From positions 186,001-250,000 of the forward strand of contig NZ_JBBMER010000002.1 in assembly GCF_040096455.1 (NCBI RefSeq): 64,000 nt of DNA, read 5' to 3'. Numbering within the stretch: the stretch's first letter is position 1; every line of letters begins with the position of its first letter. The DNA is from Lachnospira rogosae. GTDB lineage: Bacteria; Bacillota; Clostridia; Lachnospirales; Lachnospiraceae. This document shows, piece after piece, positions 59,436 to 64,000 of the stretch. Under the pieces are notes generated by a model that saw only the letters and a program-made list of their open reading frames with translations, did not search any database and was not told the origin of the DNA. The translations under genes and the position numbers were made by a program.

Positions 59436-60824
59436 TTAAAATGTAAACTTGTCTTCAAAATATGCCTTAAGATCAGAAATCTTAACTCTTTCCTGCTGCA
59501 TAGTATCTCTATCTCTTACTGTTACAGCATTATCTTCTTCTGACTCAAAGTCATATGTTATGCAGAATGGAGTACCAATCTCATCCTGTCTTCTGTATCT
59601 CTTACCGATATTACCTCTGTCATCAAATTCACAGTTGTAATACTTAGAAAGTTCTGCATATACCTTCTCTGCACCTTCATTAAGCTTCTTAGAAAGTGGA
59701 AGGATACCAACCTTGACTGGTGCTAATGCTGGATGGAAATGAAGAACTGTTCTTACATCTCCTCCTTCAAGTTCTTCCTCATCATAAGCTGCACAGAGGA
59801 ATGCAAGTGTCACTCTGTCCGCACCAAGTGATGGCTCGATAACATATGGAATATACTTTTCCTTAGCTTCGTCATCAAAGTATGACATATCCTCGCCAGA
59901 TACTGTCTGGTGCTGTGTAAGGTCATAATCTGTTCTGTCAGCAATACCCCATAATTCACCCCAGCCAAATGGGAATAAGAACTCAATATCTGTTGTTCCC
60001 TTAGAATAGAAGCAGAGTTCTTCTGGTGAATGATCTCTTGCTCTCATCTCATCTTCCTTGATACCAAGTGCCTTAAGCCAGTCTATGCAGTACTGTCTCC
60101 AGTAATTGAACCATTCAAGGTCTGTTCCAGGCTTGCAGAAGAACTCTAATTCCATCTGCTCGAATTCTCTTGTTCTGAATGTAAAGTTACCAGGTGTAAT
60201 CTCGTTACGGAATGACTTACCGATCTGTCCAATACCAAATGGCACTTTCTTTCTTGATGTTCTCTGTACATTTTTAAAGTTAACAAATATACCCTGAGCT
60301 GTTTCTGGTCTTAAGTATACTGTATTCTTAGCATCTTCGGTTACGCCCTGAAATGTCTTGAACATAAGGTTGAACTGTCTTATATCTGTAAAGTTGTGCT
60401 TGCCACAAGTTGGGCAGCATATATTCTTCTCATCAATAAAGTTCTTCATCTGTTCCTGTGACCATGCATCAACTGAACCTTCTATCTCATAGTTATTCTC
60501 ATCTGCCCAGTCTTCAATAAGCTTATCAGCTCTGAATCTTTCGTGGCAGTCTTTACAATCCATAAGAGGATCAGAGAAACCGCCAAGATGTCCTGAAGCA
60601 ACCCAAGTCTGTGGATTCATAAGTATTGCACAGTCAACACCTACATTGTATGGGCTTTCCTGTACGAACTTCTGCCACCAGGCTTTCTTAACGTTATTCT
60701 TAAGCTCAACACCAAGGTTACCGTAATCCCATGTATTAGCAAGTCCACCATAGATTTCTGAACCCGGATACACGAATCCTCTTGCCTTTGCTAAAGCTAC
60801 TATCTTTTCCATTGTCTTTTCCAT
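59436..60824 (-). CDS. glyS: Glycyl-tRNA synthetase, single-chain class II
   Basis: The 462-residue enzyme starts with MEKIVALAKARGFVYPGSE and has the zinc-type insert CKDCHERFRADK with CCPTCGKHNFTD. Motif 2 is GKSFRNEITPGNFTFRTREF, with EQMELEFF after it, and motif 3 is EPSLGADRVTLAFL. The C-terminal HGTP anticodon domain covers about 365-455. This is the dimeric type (GlyRS1, often annotated glyQS) and not the alpha/beta tetramer. A clear promoter precedes it, and no T-box is seen. Confidence 0.96.
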   Translation of the reverse strand: MEKTMEKIVALAKARGFVYPGSEIYGGLANTWDYGNLGVELKNNVKKAWWQKFVQESPYNVGVDCAILMNPQTWVASGHLGGFSDPLMDCKDCHERFRADKLIEDWADENNYEIEGSVDAWSQEQMKNFIDEKNICCPTCGKHNFTDIRQFNLMFKTFQGVTEDAKNTVYLRPETAQGIFVNFKNVQRTSRKKVPFGIGQIGKSFRNEITPGNFTFRTREFEQMELEFFCKPGTDLEWFNYWRQYCIDWLKALGIKEDEMRARDHSPEELCFYSKGTTDIEFLFPFGWGELWGIADRTDYDLTQHQTVSGEDMSYFDDEAKEKYIPYVIEPSLGADRVTLAFLCAAYDEEELEGGDVRTVLHFHPALAPVKVGILPLSKKLNEGAEKVYAELSKYYNCEFDDRGNIGKRYRRQDEIGTPFCITYDFESEEDNAVTVRDRDTMQQERVKISDLKAYFEDKFTF

Positions 60825-60928
60825 ATCAATAATCCTCCTAAAGATACAGATGCCATCTATTGATAAGGTGATAATGTACTTAACACATATACACCATAAT
60901 ATTTCGCATCTTCACAATAATCTTTTTA

Positions 60929-60957
60929 ATTCTATAACATTCCTTGTATAATTTCAA
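60929..60957 (-). promoter_or_regulatory. glyS promoter
   Basis: TTGAAA (60952-60957) and TAGAAT (60929-60934) with a 17-base spacer, about 100 bases before the ATG. The leader has no T-box elements that I can recognise. Confidence 0.65.
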
Positions 60958-60974
60958 CTGTGAATATCGTGTAA

Positions 60975-61580
60975 TTATGACTCCCATGGACGTATTCTAT
61001 AAGAAGCACCTATCTTATCGCATATTATCCGGCACTGTGCTTCTTCCTCGTGTGATATAGTTGTGTCAACCGTTGTCATAACAACATTAAGCCCATTTGC
61101 TACGCATTTCTTCGCAAAATCTATCATCTCATCAAATGTCTTATCACCGAATTTACTTCTTACAAGCTTGTTATACTCATCCTTATCAGGATTGTTAAGA
61201 CTTATTGATACAGTATCTATAAGACCGGCCATTTCTTTTGTTATATCTCTTTCATTGATAAGGTTGCCTGCTCCATTAGTATTGATTCTGATTGGCTTAT
61301 TATTGTAAGTCTTTTTAATAAATGCTGCTACCTCTCTTACCTTATCCCAGCTTTCTGTAGGCTCACCAAAACCACAGAATACTACTTCACCAAAATCATC
61401 AAGATTCCATTTGGCGAATTCATCTATAACTTCACTTACAAGAGGTTCTCTTTCAAGCCATAATCTGTCCGACTCGCCAATTCTATCCATAGTCTGTCTA
61501 AGACAAAATGTACAGGCAAATGGACATTTATTAGTCATATTAACATAAAGATTATTATGTACTTTATATAATATCTCCAT
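60975..61580 (-). CDS. TatD-associated-type radical SAM protein
   Basis: The 201-residue protein carries the radical SAM Cx3Cx2C motif as CPFACTFCLR near residue 19, then FCGFGEPTESWDKV for SAM binding and IRINTNGAGNL in the next strand. It matches the small radical SAM family that is usually next to, or fused in function with, tatD nuclease genes. It ends TISHEEEAQCRIICDKIGA and SYRIRPWES. No tatD gene is in view. The substrate is unknown. Its own gap of about 145 bases to the kinase gene contains a hairpin. Confidence 0.82.
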   Translation of the reverse strand: MEILYKVHNNLYVNMTNKCPFACTFCLRQTMDRIGESDRLWLEREPLVSEVIDEFAKWNLDDFGEVVFCGFGEPTESWDKVREVAAFIKKTYNNKPIRINTNGAGNLINERDITKEMAGLIDTVSISLNNPDKDEYNKLVRSKFGDKTFDEMIDFAKKCVANGLNVVMTTVDTTISHEEEAQCRIICDKIGASYRIRPWES

Positions 61581-61659
61581 AATTGTTCTCTCTTTCTTTT
61601 ATTAAATCATCTAACATTAACATTCTTCTAATTATCTCTCATTATTATCAAACGTCTTA

Positions 61660-61689
61660 AATATCAAGATATTTTAATATCTTGATATT
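61660..61689. terminator. Hairpin between the kinase gene and the radical SAM gene
   Basis: Perfect 14-base arms at 61660-61673 and 61676-61689 with a 2-base loop, AT-rich, with short T tracts on both sides. It follows the kinase stop by about 35 bases on the minus strand. Confidence 0.6.
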
Positions 61690-61724
61690 TTATCATCTTA
61701 ATATTCTATTATCTTATCCATTAA

Positions 61725-62552
61725 TCATCTTAATGTTGTAAGCAGCTCCTCAAAGCACACTCCGTCAGTAACTGGTATCTCTAATTCTATTGATTTCATT
61801 ATACATTTCTTTATGAACTGTGAAGCCTTTCTTACTGATTCGTGGAAATTAACTTTATTAACTGCATCTGCTGCAATTATCGCCGTAAATATATCACCGG
61901 TTCCAGACCTCTGTGTTCCAACCTTAGTTGTCTTAATCTCATATCCGCCACAGCCGTCCTCATAACAATAGTTAGCAATATATGTACCTCTGACAATTCC
62001 TGTTATAACTATCTTTGAAGGTCCCATATCTGATAACTGCTTAGCGATTATCTCAAGCTCTTCATTACCGTACTCTGCATTATATTCCCTGCCTGTTAAT
62101 ATACAGGCTTCTGTAAGATTAGGTGTAAGAATATTGGCATAACTTACAAGCTTTTTCATCTCTTCGCAGGTTTCTTTAGTATATGTAGCATACAGATTAC
62201 CGTAATCACCCATAACAGGGTCAACAACAACTATATTATCAGGTGTCTTAAATATGTCAAAGAAATATCTGACTATCTCAATCTGTTTATGCGAACCTAG
62301 AAAACCTGTACATATTCCATCGAATTTAAGATTAAGCTTCTCCCACTCCTTTATATAAGCCGGCATACTTTCTGTAAAGTCTTCAAAATAAAAGCTTTCA
62401 AAACCTGTATGATTAGACAATATTGATGTTGGCAGTGGGCAACACTGCACTTTAAGAGCTGATATAATCGGAAGCTCTACAGCTATAGAACATCTTCCAA
62501 AACCTGAGTAATCATTAATAGCTGCTATCTTTTTCTGGTTATTGTGACTCAT
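61725..62552 (-). CDS. Pyridoxamine/pyridoxal kinase (PdxY/PdxK-like)
   Basis: The 275-residue ribokinase-fold protein begins IAAINDYSGFGRCSIAVELP with LPTSILSNHTGF, as in pyridoxal kinases. It has VVVDPVMGDYGNLYATY near residue 112 and GTQRSGTGDIFTAIIAADAV near 215, where the G-T-G-D anion hole supplies the catalytic Asp. It would phosphorylate pyridoxal, pyridoxamine or pyridoxine with ATP in vitamin B6 salvage. A hydroxymethylpyrimidine kinase activity is a less likely alternative. Confidence 0.88.
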   Translation of the reverse strand: MSHNNQKKIAAINDYSGFGRCSIAVELPIISALKVQCCPLPTSILSNHTGFESFYFEDFTESMPAYIKEWEKLNLKFDGICTGFLGSHKQIEIVRYFFDIFKTPDNIVVVDPVMGDYGNLYATYTKETCEEMKKLVSYANILTPNLTEACILTGREYNAEYGNEELEIIAKQLSDMGPSKIVITGIVRGTYIANYCYEDGCGGYEIKTTKVGTQRSGTGDIFTAIIAADAVNKVNFHESVRKASQFIKKCIMKSIELEIPVTDGVCFEELLTTLR

Positions 62553-62645
62553 AAATCTTCCTTCCTATCCTGTATTTAACTTTAATCAGTAATATCTTAA
62601 CCAATATATTATTAAAATTAATATCTTCTTAAAACCTATATACTC

Positions 62646-63386
62646 TTAACCAATATCAAGCATTTCTTTGGATTTGAAATGTTTATCAAATGTGATAAAT
62701 TCTATTCTATTCACCACCTTTTTAAGTTCATTTAGCACATCAGCTTTTACAACGAAGTTAAACAGCTTTGTAAGTGGTGCTGTAATAATATACTGTAATG
62801 TATACAAGGTTGAAGATTGAAGCACTATTCCGTCACCCGACGAGGCAGCACACTCCACGCAGTACATTCCATTTTCCTTATATGAATATAACTGTAACTC
62901 CTTCTCACTTCCACAGCCTGCACAGCTAAAGAAATCCGGACACTCTCCATTAACGGCTATCAGCCGTATCTCATATATATATCTTACAAGTTCATTGGGT
63001 AATGATTTATTAACCAGTGCCTTAAATGCAACATATAAAAGATTAATCATATCTGCGGCATCAAGATTTTCTCTGCCATAATATTCTGCCAGCTCCGCAA
63101 AATAATATCCGTACAGCACACCATCAAGATCGCTTACAAGCTCCTCAAAATAATTCGTAACATTGGCTTTCTGTATTGTGTAAGAGTCCCTGCCCCTGTA
63201 CACCTCGAATGTTCCAAATATAAATGGTCTTGTAACTCCTATAAGGTGGCTGTTAGGACGTCTTGCTCCTTTGGCAAATGCCGCTATCTTACCAAGCTCC
63301 CTGCTGAGTATGACAACACGTCTGTCATAATCTCCAACAGGCATACTCGACAATATAAATCCTGTGACAGAAACTACATCAGCCAC
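62646..63386 (-). CDS. recO: DNA repair protein RecO
   Basis: The 246-residue protein has an N-terminal OB fold (TGFILSSMPVGDYDRRVVIL, then LGKIAAFAKGARRPNS), a helical middle, and a zinc site made of CAGCGSEKE and MYCVECAA. It mediates RecA loading and strand annealing in the RecFOR pathway. It starts 15 bases after the end of era in the common era-recO order of Firmicutes. Confidence 0.95.
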   Translation of the reverse strand: MADVVSVTGFILSSMPVGDYDRRVVILSRELGKIAAFAKGARRPNSHLIGVTRPFIFGTFEVYRGRDSYTIQKANVTNYFEELVSDLDGVLYGYYFAELAEYYGRENLDAADMINLLYVAFKALVNKSLPNELVRYIYEIRLIAVNGECPDFFSCAGCGSEKELQLYSYKENGMYCVECAASSGDGIVLQSSTLYTLQYIITAPLTKLFNFVVKADVLNELKKVVNRIEFITFDKHFKSKEMLDIG

Positions 63387-63401
63387 CCTGCCACCTCCGG
63401 A

Positions 63402-64000
63402 TTAATTCTGTGTCTTGTTATCTTTCTTATCATAGCCAAAATTCTTTATAAGAATGTCGCTGTCTCTCCATTCCTTCTTAACCTTCACCCAGAGTTTAAG
63501 ATTAACCTTGTTGCCAAGTTGCTTTTCTATCTCATACCTGGCATTAGTTCCTATCTTTTTAAGCATTTCACCACCCTTGCCGATGATAATACCCTTATGT
63601 GAATCTCTTTCACATATTATTGTTGCATCTATATCTGTAATCTTGCCTTTAGATGACTTTCTGTCTTTAAATGTATCTATAACAACAGCTATTCCGTGTG
63701 GAATTTCTTCATTGAGGGCGTGAAGTGCCTTCTCTCTTATAAGTTCTGCAACAATCTGTCTTAATGGCTGGTCTGTAACAGTATCTTCATCATAGAACAT
63801 AGGTCCATAAGTAAGATACTTGAATATTGTTGTTACAAGGTCATCAACATTACTGCCATTTCTTGCTGATACTGGAATTATCTCATCAAATTCAAGCTCT
63901 TTATTATAGCAGTCGATTACAGGAAGTATCTCCTCTTTCTTTACAGTATCAACCTTGTTGATTACTAATATCTTAGGTGCATTTACCTTTTTTAACTTCT
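63402..64000 (-). CDS. era: GTPase Era (C-terminal part; 5' end outside the window)
   Basis: The frame is open to the right edge. It shows the G4 motif NKVD and the G5 motif PVSARNG of the GTPase domain. A linker (YFKYLTYGPMFYDEDTVTD-like region at about 63800) and the KH RNA-binding domain with SHKGIIIGKGGEMLKKIGTNA follow. Era binds 16S rRNA and helps assemble the 30S subunit. It is followed by recO. The Walker A loop lies beyond the window. Confidence 0.95.
   Translation of the reverse strand, partial: KLKKVNAPKILVINKVDTVKKEEILPVIDCYNKELEFDEIIPVSARNGSNVDDLVTTIFKYLTYGPMFYDEDTVTDQPLRQIVAELIREKALHALNEEIPHGIAVVIDTFKDRKSSKGKITDIDATIICERDSHKGIIIGKGGEMLKKIGTNARYEIEKQLGNKVNLKLWVKVKKEWRDSDILIKNFGYDKKDNKTQN

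Overview
The window is AT-rich DNA from a low-GC Firmicute, almost certainly a Lachnospiraceae member (a Lachnospira/[Eubacterium] eligens-like genome fits). Supporting evidence is the set of Clostridia/Lachnospiraceae-type families (DUF5716, DUF5717, DUF5721, DUF1540, YlmC/YmxH, YqeG), a sporulation sigma factor G, single-chain glycyl-tRNA synthetase, HrcA/CIRCE control and strong GGAGG ribosome sites. Assignments come from reading translated sequence and motifs; no database search was run.

Region 1 (1-1.7 kb): the start of a probable chemotaxis-type protein, then a compact three-gene cassette on the minus strand: an ADP-ribosyltransferase-like protein, a small protein and a SecB-like chaperone. 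Order and content match a toxin-antitoxin-chaperone (TAC) defence module of the CmdTAC kind. This is the most interesting candidate system in the window.

Region 2 (1.7-21.8 kb): a capsule/exopolysaccharide locus on the minus strand, read from a perfect TTGACA-17-TATAAT promoter at 21726-21754. It runs CpsC, CpsD, initiating sugar transferase, GT2, DUF6625-type protein, GT4, Wzy, GT2, acetyltransferase, DUF1919 protein, broken acyltransferase, Wzx, a GT-B-like transferase, then a set suggesting an unusual CMP-activated keto-sugar acid (cytidylyltransferase, DRE-TIM aldolase, broken TPP enzyme, KdsC-like/YhcH fusion). The distal half carries several lesions: an in-frame stop, a frameshift with apparent internal deletion, a truncated nucleotidyltransferase and gene scraps.

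Region 3 (21.9-38 kb): housekeeping genes. They include tRNA-Thr(CGU), an ABC transporter pair, htpG behind a perfect CIRCE, lepB, efp, aroQ-aroK-aroE, yqeG, nrdR, sigG, a zinc peptidase, ylmC/ymxH, a lactonase, trpS and pyrB-pyrI.

Region 4 (38.0-40.4 kb): a foreign island. A transposase remnant, a GC-richer Na+/alanine symporter gene and a truncated secreted-protein gene lie between two nearly identical 40-base palindromes in inverted orientation.

Region 5 (40.5-64 kb): a DUF4012 protein, RNase P RNA, queA, pheS-pheT, a four-gene operon of unknown function built around DUF5717 and DUF5716, rarA, a D,D-carboxypeptidase, a zinc-ribbon membrane protein, glyS, a TatD-associated-type radical SAM protein, a pyridoxal kinase-like gene, recO and the 3' part of era.
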